This document shows positions 34,061 to 46,835 of a stretch of 64,000 nucleotides of DNA, one piece after another. The DNA is from Trematomus loennbergii. Its lineage: Eukaryota; Chordata; Actinopteri; Perciformes; Nototheniidae. Below the pieces are notes generated by a model that ran no database searches, had not been told where the DNA came from, and was given only the letters and a program-made list of their open reading frames with translations. The stretch lies in NCBI GenBank assembly GCA_012861695.1, contig JAAOOA010000090.1, positions 1,662,494-1,726,493 of the forward strand. Reading direction: 5' to 3'. The first letter of the stretch is position 1. Each line of letters starts with the position of its first letter. The translations under genes and the position numbers were made by a program.

Positions 34061-34563
34061 AAAAAAACTGTCCCCACAATTTCAGGTAGATTAACACACA
34101 TTTGTAAGAAAAGTTTACAATGAAGCACAAAAACCCTCTTTGTATTAAGCGAGCTGCCACAGAAAGTACAGCTTAACATGCTAACCTTTGGTAGAGAGCT
34201 ACAATTAGCTAACTTCATGTTCAACACAACACCTCTAATGGCATTACATTGACGATTTTTAAACAAAACGTAACTCTCTCAACTTTAAGTAAGATAACGT
34301 TAAGTTAACTTACAACTTATAACTGCATCACGTTTTTCAGGGGAAACACAAACTGCAGAAAACGTTAGCTGCTAACTGTTGTTAGCTAAGACAGCTAGCC
34401 TCCTAGCAAACGTAAGGTTAAGTTAACATTAACGTAACGTTGTAAGAAAGCAAAACGAACCTTCGAGAAAGCTTTTACTCTCAGACTTGGTGAAATTGTG
34501 TAGTGTTGCTTACCTCCAGAAGGACTTTTAGCGCGTTTCCCAGTAGACAGAGCTGTCAGAGCG

Positions 34564-35196
34564 GTGCCTCTCAGAAGAGCAGCCGCTGGGCGGAGTCACA
34601 GAAACGTTCAACTGATCTTCACTCCTCGACCGTTACGGCCCGTCCCACAGCAGCGTTAAAAAATCTTGGAGGTGGGCGTATCTGAAGCTTGGGATTTTTT
34701 GCGAGCAAGGCACCAACAACCAATCACATGAATCTCCCGCCCCCGACATACGAAGCAAAAAAGCCTGAAGTAAACTGGATATAAACTCCCCAAACAGGCG
34801 AAAACCTACCACTGTCTCTGCCACCTCCCTCCATGCCTGGCTCCTCCGGTTTGTATCCCGATAGGTAAATAGGGACTGGTCATAAAGCACCGGGTGATTC
34901 CCTACCGCTAATTTCTCCTCCATTTTTTGGAATATGAGGAAATGACCTGCGGTATGTCTCTCCCAGCATACAAGCGGTTTGATTGGCAAGCGCTTGAACT
35001 GTCAGATTTGCATACACGGGATTTGATTGGCTGACGCTTCCACCTCAGCTTCAAAAGTTGAACATTGCTCAACTTTGAATCCTGAAAATCCTGAAAATCT
35101 CCGCTCTGCTGCCCACAATGCAGTTCGGTGAAAAGTGAGGCAAAGTGACGTCACCCCATTCAAAGTGAATGGCAGAAGCGTTCCAAGATGTTTTAA
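34564..35196. other. Copy-C-specific intergenic block, no gene
   Basis: About 630 bases here replace about 180 unrelated bases in copy B (19012-19195). The flanks on both sides match B, so one of the two blocks is an insertion or replacement. No convincing domain was found in the 118- and 110-codon minus-strand frames. Confidence 0.45.
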
Positions 35197-35499
35197 CCAA
35201 GCGGCAAACTCTGGGGAAGAGCCGGGACGCCAATGCGGAAGTGCCACAAACTGCAGTTCATATATTGGCCGATAGGCGCTGACTGCAGAAAGGAGCAATT
35301 TCCATAGACCCCATGTTAAAATGCCCAATTTCACAGCTAAAAAAACATGTTTCTACCTGGATCCAATAAATATTATTATGAATATAGTTAGATTCCACCT
35401 TCATGATTATGAATCTGTGAGTGAATTGTTTTCTAACATGACCCTTTTATTTATATTAGGTCTTAAAGTTTTTGCATAAATTAGGGCGTGGTCACATTG

Positions 35500-37340
35500 A
35501 GTGACAGCTCTGTCAAGTGACTGCTGCTGTTAGCTTCTTGTCTCTCTGCTAGCTGCTCCGTCCGTGAAGCTACAGGGACTCTGCCTGCTCAGTTCATCCA
35601 GGGAACACAACTTGACCCCGGCCGTGTTTGTTTGTTCTTCATGCTTATATATCGGACTATTGTGACTCGCTCTGCGGTTAAAACAGACGGTGCATGAATG
35701 CCGTTTTGCGGTAAGTGAAATTCGAGTACTTTATTTATGTGTTTATGATTTTAATCAGCTACGTAATGAATGTTAAGGCTTGGGTTAGCGTGTAAGCGAG
35801 TGGTAGCTACATCGGTGCTAATCGTATCCTCCAAGTTAACTTAAAACCATAGACTGTATATATAAAGGTTAAAACGAAATAGACAAGTGTTAAGCGTTAA
35901 GTGGAGATATACTGTAGAACAAAAGGCTTCTGTTTGAGGTTGATAAAATAAGGTCATCCTTGTAACTTAGAGAGATATTTTATTATGTAGGTAGGAACTG
36001 TATGCATCGCTAAGGTTAATTTAAATTGGCTATGCTCAAGTATGTAGACAAGCTAACGTCGAAGTAGTGTATGTGAAATCAACCTCACAATAAGATGTGT
36101 GTATATTACAATTATTAATGTCATATTTCAAGATGATTACTTAGATATTACAATATGGTTGGTTGAGCTGGAGTTCATTATTGAGCTTACACGTTAACGT
36201 CACAGTCATCTGAAGAACGAACCCAAACCTTGTTGTTTTTATTAATTGCATTACCAAATTGGTATCAAATAAACAGTAAGCATTGGTAACACAACTTCCA
36301 AAGTTACAGTAAAATAAAAAGGACCCTGACTCGGACAATACACAATCCAACATGTTCAACAGAAGAGAATAAGTTATATTGTTTGTACACATGGTTCTTT
36401 ACATATATATCTGTTTGTTTAAAGTTCCAGGTGATGCAGACAGGCTGGACCAGAGAGTGAGAGACAGAACTGGACTCCTCACAGCAGTGAACTTCAGCAC
36501 AGGTACAAATACTCTTTTTTCATACTGTACAAAGAATCAAGAAAGATATTGGTTTAAATAAATGAAGTATTGACTTTAATACACTGATATACATTCCATT
36601 AAACAATACTAAATACTAGATCACCTACACATCAGTGAAGTTGAGGGTTTTTTCCATGCAAAGGGTTACATGTTAACAAGCAATATGACTGTCAGCTTTC
36701 TAATTTAAGGTATTGAAGGCAAAGCTATTAGTGACAACTGCTATTTATCTCTCAATATTGTCTGTAAAAAACGTGGTAAAAGTTATTCTTTCAGTGAGAC
36801 AACAGAGCAAGCTTCTACAGTTGCACTAAGTTTTGATAACAGTTAAATATTATTTTGATAATAAAATACATTTCAATGTTGATGAATGTCATACTGTTCA
36901 TTCATAATCTGATTGTCTTTGTAGCTCACTGTTGAAATAAAAAAACATTACAATTACAAAATAATTATATCTACAGCCCCTAAACACAACACACCTCTTT
37001 CATAAATAACACACTTGTTCTGCAATAATATGTTTTATGTTTCCTGTAATTTTTGTTAGGAAAGGACATGCCTGAAAGACACGACTCACATTTTCTCCTT
37101 CTCTGAGGGTCAAGAAGAACATCCAAGAGGAAAATTAAAAGCTGATGTTATGAGATTTAAGACCAGTACAGGACATTCACTAAGAAACTACTTTTATTGT
37201 GAAGTCAGCTGATCGAATGCACCTATTTCCACATCTACACTCCATCAGCTGATTATTCTATTTGCCTCACTTTATGAGCTTCACAACATGTACCTTGTAC
37301 CGCAGAGTTTGCAACGCAAATAAATGGGGCCAATCTTCAG
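35500..37340 (+). other. Putative small spliced plus-strand gene, copy C
   Basis: Splice edges match copy B: first block ends 35710 (GCG/GTAAGT), second is 36425-36502, third starts 37060. The second block reads VPGDADRLDQRVRDRTGLL. The codon that is ATG in copy B is CTG here, so the short peptide start is lost unless translation enters from an upstream exon. A roughly 200-base stretch near 35805-36025 containing CCATAGACTGTATATATAAA is missing from copy B. Confidence 0.3.
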
Positions 37341-37599
37341 TCAGATGTGAATGTGTAATCTAACATTTTCAGTAAGAATAATGGACAAAAGGAGTGCAAA
37401 TACAAATTCAATTTATTGAAATGTGAACCAAAAGTTAATCAAACATGTTTTAAATAAAAAGCACATATGGACAGAAGGTGTAAACCTATTAAATGTATAA
37501 GTAAACACATTTAGTCAAATAAAGTGACAGACAAGGCCTGTGCAGTTGGTATCAGCTATGCATGGGCTCCTCCATCAGGCCTGGTCCTCCTCGCAGAGG

Positions 37600-38275
37600 A
37601 AAGACCCTCAGTCCTCTCCAAACCAACAGACAGGACGTCCATCACACGGAGGTTTCTCCCTGAAGTCTCTGCAGCTCTCTGGACACCACGCTGTCTCAAT
37701 CCATCCACACTGAATATGAGAGGGGAAAATGAAAATAATAAATGCTTTAGACAATAAGAAATATAAAGTTGACTGTTGAGTTGCTCAGTTTTTTTAGATT
37801 GTCAATACTATTACTGTATAACTAATATCTCAGGTTAAGAGGCACCTTCAAATAAAGATTGGTCTTTAAATACATTTTGTCTTTTGAATTGTTTGTCTAA
37901 AGTCAAGGATCTAGAACTGGTACTTATAGTTTTAATGATACAGTCTGGTTATAATGCTGTTTGGAGGAGGCCTCACAGGTAAGAGCACTAACTAGCTACC
38001 ATCACATGTACCTTAGCTTAACTTAAATGTATTAAACGTATAATTAAGTGATAGCAAAATATAAATAACTAATGTCATGCAAACATATTAATATTTGCTT
38101 GATTCCAGTGTTGCATTTAGCACATTGCATACAAACGTTAAGGGATTTTAAGATTCTGAAGTATTATGCTAAAAACTCAATAACTTAGATTATTATTTAT
38201 AGTTTTGCTGAATAGTTTCATGTCCGCTTACCTTAGAAACGTAAAATGTGACGGCAGTGTGCAGATGGGGAGCAT
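37600..38275 (-). other. Putative two-exon minus-strand gene, copy C (different frame from B)
   Basis: Exon 1 is 38275-38232 and exon 2 begins at 37709, with the same splice sites as copy B. Exon 1 is one base shorter, so the join enters the alternative frame, beginning about MLPICTLPSHFTFL and continuing VDGLRQRGVQRAAETSGRNL to a stop near 37555. At most one of the two frames is the functional one, or neither is. Confidence 0.25.
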
Positions 38276-38787
38276 GTTAGCTTAGCTTCTTAGCTTGAGC
38301 TAGCTCTGTTACTTCCCAGCTGGAGGCAGCAGGTCCCGCCTCGGCTCCGCCTCTTTGCCCTTATTTGGAGCAGGCTGGAGCAGGCGGGAGTTAGACTCAG
38401 ACGTCACTGTCGAGCCGTTAGTGGCCGACTCCGCCTACTAAGGGCTTCTCGGCAACTCTGCAGAATCCTATGGGTGACGTCACGGACCCTACGTCCATTT
38501 ATATATACAGTCTATGGTTTTAACGCTGCTGAATTATATATTTTCATATTGTTGCATAGATGCATTTTAACGAACGTTTTTATACTTGTTTTAATTAACA
38601 TTTGTGAGCATTTTACGACTTTATTAAATAAGTGTTGGTAGAGAGATGACAGGAAACGTAAGAGAGGTGAAACACACATCTGTAAACAGGTTGTTTAACA
38701 GCTGCTGCGTAATAAATAATAATACAGTGTATTTATATAGCACTTAAGATACAAGAGACTAAGCTCAAAGTGCTCACAAAAAAACAC

Positions 38788-39112
38788 TTAACCCTTGTAT
38801 GGTGTTCGGGTCTGTGGGACCCGTTTTCATTATTTATTTAAAGAAAATGATATCCTCAATAATTTTTTCAAAGTCGCACTCAATGGCCTTGGCTCATTTT
38901 CTGTGAAGAACATATATCAGAACACATTTTCAATTACCACCCACTGTACACCCCCCTACACATTTACATTACATACAGGGTGTTCGGGTAAATAAAGTCC
39001 AGTTTGGGTCCTTATCACAACTGATCAAGATGGCCAAAAGATTCTCTGCTCAGAGGGCCTTGCAAATGATTTTGAAAGAGAGAGAACCATTTGATGATGA
39101 TGTAGAGCAGGG
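38788..39112 (+). mobile_element. piggyBac-like 5' end with start of transposase, copy C
   Basis: TTAA at 38788-38791 is followed by CCCTTGTATGGTGTTCGGG and GTCTGTGGGACCC, a typical fish piggyBac-like terminal repeat. The frame starting at ATG 39030 begins MAKRFSAQRALQMIL and an acidic run, as in the N-terminus of these transposases. It is cut at about 39112 by another repeat (GGGGTGTCAAATTC). There is no catalytic region, so the fragment is inert. It lies about 390 bp upstream of TRIM exon 1 in flank type 1. Confidence 0.6.
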
Positions 39113-39500
39113 GTGTCAAATTCAAATACAGTGGGCCGAAATAAAAAAATGGGTACTAGTCGAGGGCCCGACTCGTTCAATGTTTATTGCAAAACTTATT
39201 GAAATGAACTTATTGCACATATTAAACCTGGAACTAACAAAGCTTAAATGATTGCCTATAAAAACAAGATTGAACATTAAATAATCAGTTGCATTCATTT
39301 CTTATGGCTCTATCTGCAGCTTTTCCGGAGTCATTTCTTATGATTACATTTTTCCACAGGCCAACAACAGCTTCAACAAAACTATTTCCCTCAAAGAACA
39401 AACCAAACATGCCCTGTTGTCTCAAGAAAACAAGTGCAGAAGGAAACATCCATTGAAACTCAGTTTGCTGCTCTGTGATGCTCGTTCAAGCCAGATACTT

Positions 39501-39721
39501 GGCAGGCGTGACGAAGCTCCTCCCTCACCTGACTCACCTGAGATAAATCAGGAAAGAGTTTTTTATTCTCCCTCACTGCAGAGAGAGAGACGGACTGAAA
39601 AACAGACGATCAGATTCACCTTCAGACCAAACTAACAACTTCCTCTGAGTTCAGCTACAGGAGAGAAAAGTGGAAACTACAACACTGCTGCTTCAACCTG
39701 CGGACCCTCCACCCCCTGAAG
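39501..39721 (+). other. TRIM copy C, non-coding first exon and proximal promoter
   Basis: Homologous to copy A 2381-2595 and ends in the same donor CTGAAG/GTGAGT at 39721/39722. The upstream flank is type 1 as in A (about 39255-39500). The large intron transposon begins 28 bases after the exon. Confidence 0.6.
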
Positions 39722-39825
39722 GTGAGTCTGACTCCAAACAATACTCAAATGGCGCTTTTCCACTGCAGGACCTAGCACGGCTTAGCAGGCTTTAGTTTGG
39801 CCTTGGTAGGCCATGCTCACTTTAA

Positions 39826-40724
39826 AGGTCCCATGACATGGCCATTTCTACTGATCATAATTCCATTGTTGAGGTCTACTAGAACAGATTTACATTGTTC
39901 AATGTTCCAAACTCACATTGGTTTCTCATACAGAATCTCTGTATAGTATGTGTATTCACTCTCTGTCCTAAACGGCTTGTTGGAGCTCCTCCCCCCTCCC
40001 CCTATGAGCCCAGTGTGCTCTGATTGGTCAGCTCGCCCACTCCGTTCTGTTGAGTCCACCACCGTTACAGCGGAACATCAGTGATTATGTGTTACAATGG
40101 CGTTAGCAGCCAGGAAATGACACCAGTAATGACAAACAGATGAGAATGCTGCGTGGGTCTGGGTGCCGTGTTGGCGGGACGCTTGTGGGGCTCGCTGCTC
40201 CGCCCTTTGAGGCTCGAGGAGCGGACAGTGTGAGCTGGATTACTGGTCTTGTTTCCTGGTTGCTGCGTGGGGTCTGCGAGACAGCGAGACACCGCAAAAC
40301 TCAGCTTGAGCACACACACACACTCACAGCCTGGCTGTTCGCCACATAGTTTGCCAAACACTCACAACCTGAGAAAAGATAAGGCAGTCAGTGTATGTGC
40401 CGGCAAAACTCTGCAGTAGCGCGGTTGAGAAAAAACAAGGCTGAGTGAGTGTTTCTCCGCGATCCCAACTCGTCTATTACCAACGTCCAGGTAGCTCTAT
40501 GCTCAACGCTAAAGGTCCCCCACTGCGTTTGATAGTGTTGCAAGGGATCCTGGTGTGTGAGGAGCTCCACGGATTGGTCCATTTGGATATGGTGACGTTA
40601 CTGAGTTTACTCGCTACAGGGTGTACTTTGAGGGTTTGTGATTTTGCAGACCGTTTACATGCATACAAAGCTACATAACACCCAAGGGGATGGGTAATAA
40701 CCAGAAAAGCATGACATGGGACCT
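39826..40724. mobile_element. TTAA-site MITE, copy C
   Basis: Same element as 2700-3637, flanked by TTAA at 39822-39825 and 40725-40728. It is about 40 bases shorter because of internal deletions, including CTGTACCCAGAAAG near 40600. Confidence 0.75.
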
Positions 40725-40891
40725 TTAAGCTGCGTTTCCATTACAGTTAGTAACTGGGGTAGTTAACGACGCAGTGTAGGCGGGGCGATCGGCTGTTCCC
40801 GGGCGGAGCGACGCTGCGTAAAACTGCCGTGACGTTATCTTCAATGCGACACAACTCACAAAACACCATAACAATGGAGGATATGGAAGCG

Positions 40892-41089
40892 AAAAAACAA
40901 AAAGGGCCTAGATAAACGTGGTATACATTAACAAAACAAAGGGCCTAGATAAACGTGGTATACAGTTTAAAATGTTAATAATATATTTAAATGTTCAAAG
41001 TACAGTTTCAGTGCAGTGGCAGCGGAGATGGGCAGAAAAGTGACTGGTGCTGGATGAGGGAGGTTGGTGTGTGTGTGTGTGTTGTGTGT

Positions 41090-41173
<84 letters not shown>

Positions 41174-43667
41174 GGGGGGGGGGGGGGGGGGGAGAGGAGA
41201 GTTCAGGAGAGATGTCAGAGAGGGGAGAGAGAGGGGAGAGAGTTCAGCATCCTGACCGCCTGGTGGAGGAAGCTGTTCCTCAGCCTGACGGTGCCCCAGC
41301 TGAGGCTGCGGAACCTTCTTCCTGAAGGCAGGCGGCCAAAGAGGCTGTTGGAGGGGTGGGTGGAGTCACCCGCAATGCTGAGTGCTTTGCGGGTGAGGCG
41401 GGTGTTGTATATGTCCTGTAGTGAGGGGAGTGAGGCACGATGATCCTCTGGGCAGAGTTCACAATGCGCTGCAGGCTCTTGCGGTCGGCGGCAGTGCAGC
41501 TTCCGAACCACAGTGTGATACAGCTGCTAAGGATGCTCTCGGTGGCGCCTCGGTAGAAGGACAGCATGATGGGGGGTGATGCTCCGGCTCGCTTGAGCTT
41601 CCGGATGAAGTACAGGCGCTGCTGGGCTTTCCTCGCTAGTGCGGTGGTGTTGTTTTTTGGTGAGGTCATCAGTGATGGTCACCCCAAGGAATTTGGTGCT
41701 GGTCACCTGCGTCACAGCAGGGCTGGTTGATGGTCAGGGGGAGTGGGGGTCGACGGTGGGTTCTCCTGAAGTCAACAACTGTCTCCTTTGCTTTCTCCAG
41801 GTTGAGGAAGAGGTTTTGTTTTGGCACCACAGGGCCAGCTGGTTCACTTCCTTCCTGTAGTTAGTCTTGTCGTTGTTGCTGATGAGACCCACCACAGTAG
41901 TGTCGCCTGCAAACTTCACAATGTGGTTGGTGCTGAAGATGGGTTTGCAGTCGTGGGTCAGCAGAGTGAAGAGAAGGGGGCTGAGCACACATCCTTGGGG
42001 GGCCCCCGTGCTCAGTATGAGGGTGTTTGAGGTGTTAATGTTGACCCGTACAGCTTGTGGTCTCTCTGTGAGGAAGTCCAGCAACCAGTTACAGAGAGAG
42101 GGGCTGAGGCCCAGGTCTGTAAGTTTTTGTACAAGCTGCTGGGGGATGATGGTGTTGAATGCTGAGCTGAAGTCTATGAATAGCATTCTGACATATGGGT
42201 CCTTAGTCTTAGTCTTAGCCTTAGTGTTAGTGTCCAGGTGTGTGAGGGCTGGGTGGAGAGAGCGGAGGAGATTGCATCCTCTGTGGACCGTTTAGCTCGG
42301 TAGGCAAACTGAAACGGGTCCAGCGATGGGGGGAGGGTGGATATGATCTGCTTCATGACCAGCCTTTCGAAGCACTTCATGATGGTGGAAGTTAGTGCGG
42401 GGCGGTAGTCGTTGAAGCCGGATGGAGATGACTTTTTGGCACTGGAATGATGGTGGTTTCCTTGAAGCACGAGGGAACAACAGCCTGGCTCAGGGAGATG
42501 TTAAAAATGTCTGTGAGGACATCTGTGAGCTCTTCCGCGCAGTCCTTCAGCACACGACCAGGAATGTTGTCAGGTCCTGCAGCCTTGCGGGGTTAATCCT
42601 CAGCAGTGTGCTCCTCACACTGGCTGGTGAAAGACACAAAGCCTGGTCGTCGGTGGGGGGGGTGGTTTTCTGCGCAGGTGTGTTGTTCTGTGCTTCAAAG
42701 CATGCAAAGAAGCCGTTGAGGTTGTTAAGCAGGGAGGTATTACTGTCACAGGTCTGTGGCAGTGGTTTGTAGTCCGTTAGGTCCTTATGCCCTGCCACAG
42801 GCTCCGTGAGTCCCTGCTATCCTTGAAATGTCCTGTAATATTCGGTGAATTTTGTTTTGCTTTCCTAATGCCTCGGGTCAGGTCAGCCTGGCTGGTTTCA
42901 GCCCAGCTGGATCTCCAGCTTTGAAGGCTTTGAAGGCGATGTTGCGGACCTTCACCAGCGTGAGGACCTCCCCTGTCAGCCATGGCTTCTGGTTGGCCCG
43001 GATGGTGATGGTTCTGTTTTGTGTCACATCGTCAATGCATTTGGTGATGGAGCCCGTCTCTGTGTATTCTTGTATGTTGGTGTGATGGTTGTATGTGGCT
43101 GCCTGCTTGAACATGTCCCAGTCTGTAGTGTCAAAGCAGTCTCTGAGTGCAGCTGTGCTGTCCTCTGACCACACCCGTAACTGTTTTGAAACCGGTTTGA
43201 TGGCTTTTACCCTGGCTCTGTAAGCTGGTTCCAACAGAACAGTGAGGTGATCAGAAAGGCCGATGTGGGAGGGGGGATGCCTTGTAAGCACCTTTGATGT
43301 TGGTATAGACCAGGTCTAATGTGTTTTTTCCCCTGGTTGGAAAATCGACATGCTGATATATTTTAGGCAGCACAGTTTTTAAGTTAGTGTGGTTGAAGTC
43401 TCCAGCTACGATGAGAAGGCCGTCTGGGTGTGCTGTCTGCTGCTCACTGATGGCTCTGTACAGTTCACCGAGTGCCTCCTCTTTACCCTCGCTACTGGGG
43501 TTAGCGGGAGCTAAACAGCCACCACAAGAATCGCTGTAAACTCCCTCGGCAGTAAAAAGGACGGCATTTTAGAACCATAAATTCCACCAGTGGCGAGCAG
43601 TGTTGGCTAACAACAACAGTATCTCGGCACCAATCGCCACTGATGTGCACATACAGCCCGCCGCCGC
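40892..43667 (-). mobile_element. L2/CR1-like LINE, copy C, multiply frameshifted
   Basis: Homologous to 3806-6547, same junctions. The RT is spread over frames 43291-42878, 42798-42547, 42470-42174, 42186-41734, 41669-41280 and 41511-41215 because of small indels. The endonuclease piece is at 43710-43360. The catalytic box again reads FAGDT (GGC at 41907-41905), so the inactivating change predates the duplication. It keeps the base near 43340 whose loss breaks the endonuclease-RT frame in copy A. Confidence 0.8.
41066..41192. repeat. (GT)n-poly(G) microsatellite, copy C
   Basis: About 100 bases of GT with two interruptions followed by about 25 G. Expanded relative to 3982-4026 in copy A. 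Confidence 0.95.
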
Positions 43668-43737
43668 GTACTGCCCCATAATAAGAACATTTGAGAAAAT
43701 AACAGATCATGAAAAGAAAATCTTTCTAATAAATTAA

Positions 43738-44895
43738 CCTCTTCGACACCGCACCCCCGATATCGGGGGAAAAACGCCTCATCTGAGGAAACAGTGTCTG
43801 AGGGCATCTTAATATTTAATAAACTATGAATGTTTTATATCCATGTAACAGGAAGAAACTCATCTAACTGATCAGTTAGATTTTTTTTTTTTAAATAAAC
43901 CCACAATGCTACGCTGAGCCTCTGAATTAGCAACTAGCGAAAAATGCTAACAAATTACTGCACCGAAATTCACTCATAAAACCTTATTATTCTCTTTTCT
44001 GCACATCCAACACATCGTTTCACATCGTGAGGTGACACAGAATCGATGGGTACATACATTATCACTCTATGATACGAACTCGCGACTTTATAAACAAAAA
44101 CAGACATCAAAACATGTGGCGCTAGGTAGCTAAAAACGCTAACATGGCTTACCTGTGTCGTAGTCTGGTCAAAAGTGGTCTTCAATGGCATTAAAACGAT
44201 AAAAACGCTGCTGAAGTTAATCCATAGGTTAATCCAATGTGTCTGTGTCCCTTTGAAATGATTTCTGATAATCCATAAGCATTAAAACTGCTTTTCCGTT
44301 TCCAGATGTCAGAGCTAGAGTATAGGTTCGCTCTGATGCAAAACTGCATGCGCGAAGCCCCACTTTTTTCTTTTACCATGTGTGTGAGTGGGGAGATTCC
44401 CCTTCGATTCTATTGGCTCTAACGGTCAGAAAGAGATGTCAATCACCAAAATCGACCAATGGGTTCCAGAGAAACGATAAAACCCCCTTTCCACCCAAAT
44501 CACCTCAGAGGTGGAGTTTGTTTTGCTAAAAGGTCAAATGTCACTTGTTTTGCATCAATCTTGATACAGGGTACTTATTATATGTTGTACTTTGGATTCC
44601 TAAAGCTTTTAGTCTACCTTACCATCATCCAAGGGTAGTTTTCACTATAAGTAAAAATAATTTTTGGACGGACACTATAATTTACAGTTTTTCACTATGT
44701 TCAATCTGAATTTTCTTTAAAATAAAAAACATCTATATTAATTCTGACTTTTCTACATCCAACTCACAGGTTTATCATTACTTTGAGAACAAAGATGATT
44801 AATTTAACCCTTTTAGAAGGGAAGATATGGTCATTTGTTCTGGGAATGTCATTTTCGAGCCTGAGACCTGAAAAACAGGCTCAGTGCTTAACAGG
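43738..44895. mobile_element. 1.16 kb TTAA-site DNA element, copy C
   Basis: Homologous to 6618-7790, flanked by TTAA at 43734-43737 and 44896-44899. The palindromes are conserved at 43754-43769 and 43862-43881. No transposase frame. Confidence 0.75.
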
Positions 44896-44931
44896 TTAAG
44901 GTCTGTTTTGTTTGTTTAGATCTACTGTTAA

Positions 44932-45320
44932 AGGTGGGGTAGGTAAGTTTGAGAAACCGGCTTGAGATACACTTTTTGTTATATTCCATGGAATGCTCTT
45001 AACATCCCGATAGCAATAATATCTTAAGTGCTTTGACAAAAAATCCATACAAAGATTTCATCTGTGGAAGCCGTACTGTAAAAAGCACGACCAATCATTT
45101 TAGCCGGCCCGGCTAAAATAACTGGATGGCCTACCTGCCTGTCAGCTTTCCATCTGTGCACAAACTTATCTCGTGCCCTCATTGGTCATGTGCGGGTTCG
45201 TGTGTGTTGGAGGAGGGGCTCTGTAAGGAAGTCTGAAGGAAGTGGCAGATTTTTTCCGGTTGTGTATTTTCAATTTCTAGCGCACTCGAGCTGGTTTCTC
45301 CAAAATTACCTACCCCACCT
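44932..45320. mobile_element. TTAA-site MITE (AGGTGGGGTAGGTAA ends), copy C
   Basis: Flanked by TTAA at 44928-44931 and 45321-45324, 389 bp, without the internal duplication seen in copy A. Confidence 0.75.
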
Positions 45321-46835
45321 TTAAGACAGAGGAAATCACGATAAAAATACTTGTTACAAACAAACAGTTTAATCATCAAACAAGTGCAAATAACAAAGCA
45401 AACTATAAACATAAATACAACCGTTCCTGCTGGGCCAGATCTGCACTGTGCATCTCCCTCAGGACTGTGAGGTGCTCCTCTCCTCGTTTCCTCTTGCCTG
45501 GAAGACAATAAGATAAACCTTTTTTTTTTAAATCACCGTAAAATTCAGGTGTCATAGCAGCAACAGCAATAAGAATGAAAAAACAGGACAGGTACAGGTC
45601 ACGTAAGGATATAAGAATAAAATATATAAGTATAAACAGAACGGTAAGGATGAACTAAAGACGGTTCTGGCCCTAGATGTTTACAATGATTGTGAAAGTG
45701 AATTACATTATGTCCAGCCTGTTGATAATGAATATAAATATATGTATACATATGTATGAGTATGTACAAATATACAGTCATGAAGTAAATGGATAATTAC
45801 AAATGAATATAAGTATGAATAATTATGAGACCAGTTTAAAGTGCAACAATACTTAACAATGAAGAATATACAAGAATATATTAGGATGTCACACACAATT
45901 TTACTAGCTGCAACATTAATAGTGATTCTTACTACTTTTACTTTTGGTACGTTACTTTACTTGTAACAGAGCATTTCCACACATTGGTATTGCTTATTTT
46001 ACTTACTGACGATGATCTAATTTAAAAGTCACAATTCCAGTCGTTTTGCCATGCCTATTTCTTACTTAACTCTAAAAACTGGACGTAAACAATGGTACAT
46101 ATGGTGTTAGCAAACAATAGCTCTTGCTAATGCTATCTGTGCTAACCGTAGCTCTTCGGGGCTCCATAAAAGCATGGGTTGTCGAACATAAATGTACGGA
46201 TAAAATAGGCATGTTTGTTAGAAATGAACTTTACAATAGATAAGGACACAACGCTTTCAAGCAAAGAACAGAGCGTTAGCAAAAACGTACCATCCTGCAG
46301 CCGTTGCCGAGTCCAGGCGTCGTTTCGCGTTGCGACGCGAGCTCCCGCTGTATTTTTTCATCCGCAACGAGATGGAGTAACGTCTGTACCTCGTCAAACG
46401 ACCACGGCGTGTTTTTTGTTGTTGCTGCCATTTCTTTATGGATTTAACGGTAGCTTGTCTGTTTTAAAAATGGTGCTTATGCGACGCTTGGGGACTGTCT
46501 CGCGCAACGATTTTGACGATTCTCTCTGACCAATCAGCAGTCGGGAGTGTTTACGTCACTAGTTTAGCATATTCAGCTCGGTTGTTGGCTCGGTAGGAAC
46601 CTCGATTTTCGAGGACCAGAAAAAAGTTAAAAAGTACCCGTGAGCCGGAACTACCCCTAGTGGAAAAGCAAAAAAAAGCGGGCCGGGCCAAACTAAACCG
46701 TGCTAAGCCGTGCTAGGTCCTACAGTGGAAAAGCGCCAAAAGTGTATTTCAGTGAAGTCATTAGAGAGGGGGAGGGGAGCCATGACTGACTGTATACTCC
46801 TGTCTGCTGTGTTTTCAGCTTCACTCAGAGACAAC

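Larger units (their letters stand above)
39750..46738. mobile_element. Intron transposon with terminal inverted repeats, copy C
   Basis: The left end TGGCGCTTTTCCACTGCAGG is at 39750 and its complement ends at 46738, giving a 7.0 kb composite. Nested inside, as in copy A, are the TTAA MITE (39826-40724), the LINE (40892-43667), the 1.17 kb TTAA element (43738-44895) and the second MITE (44932-45320). The copy-A-specific insertion at the 46066-46069 TTAA is absent. Confidence 0.7.
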
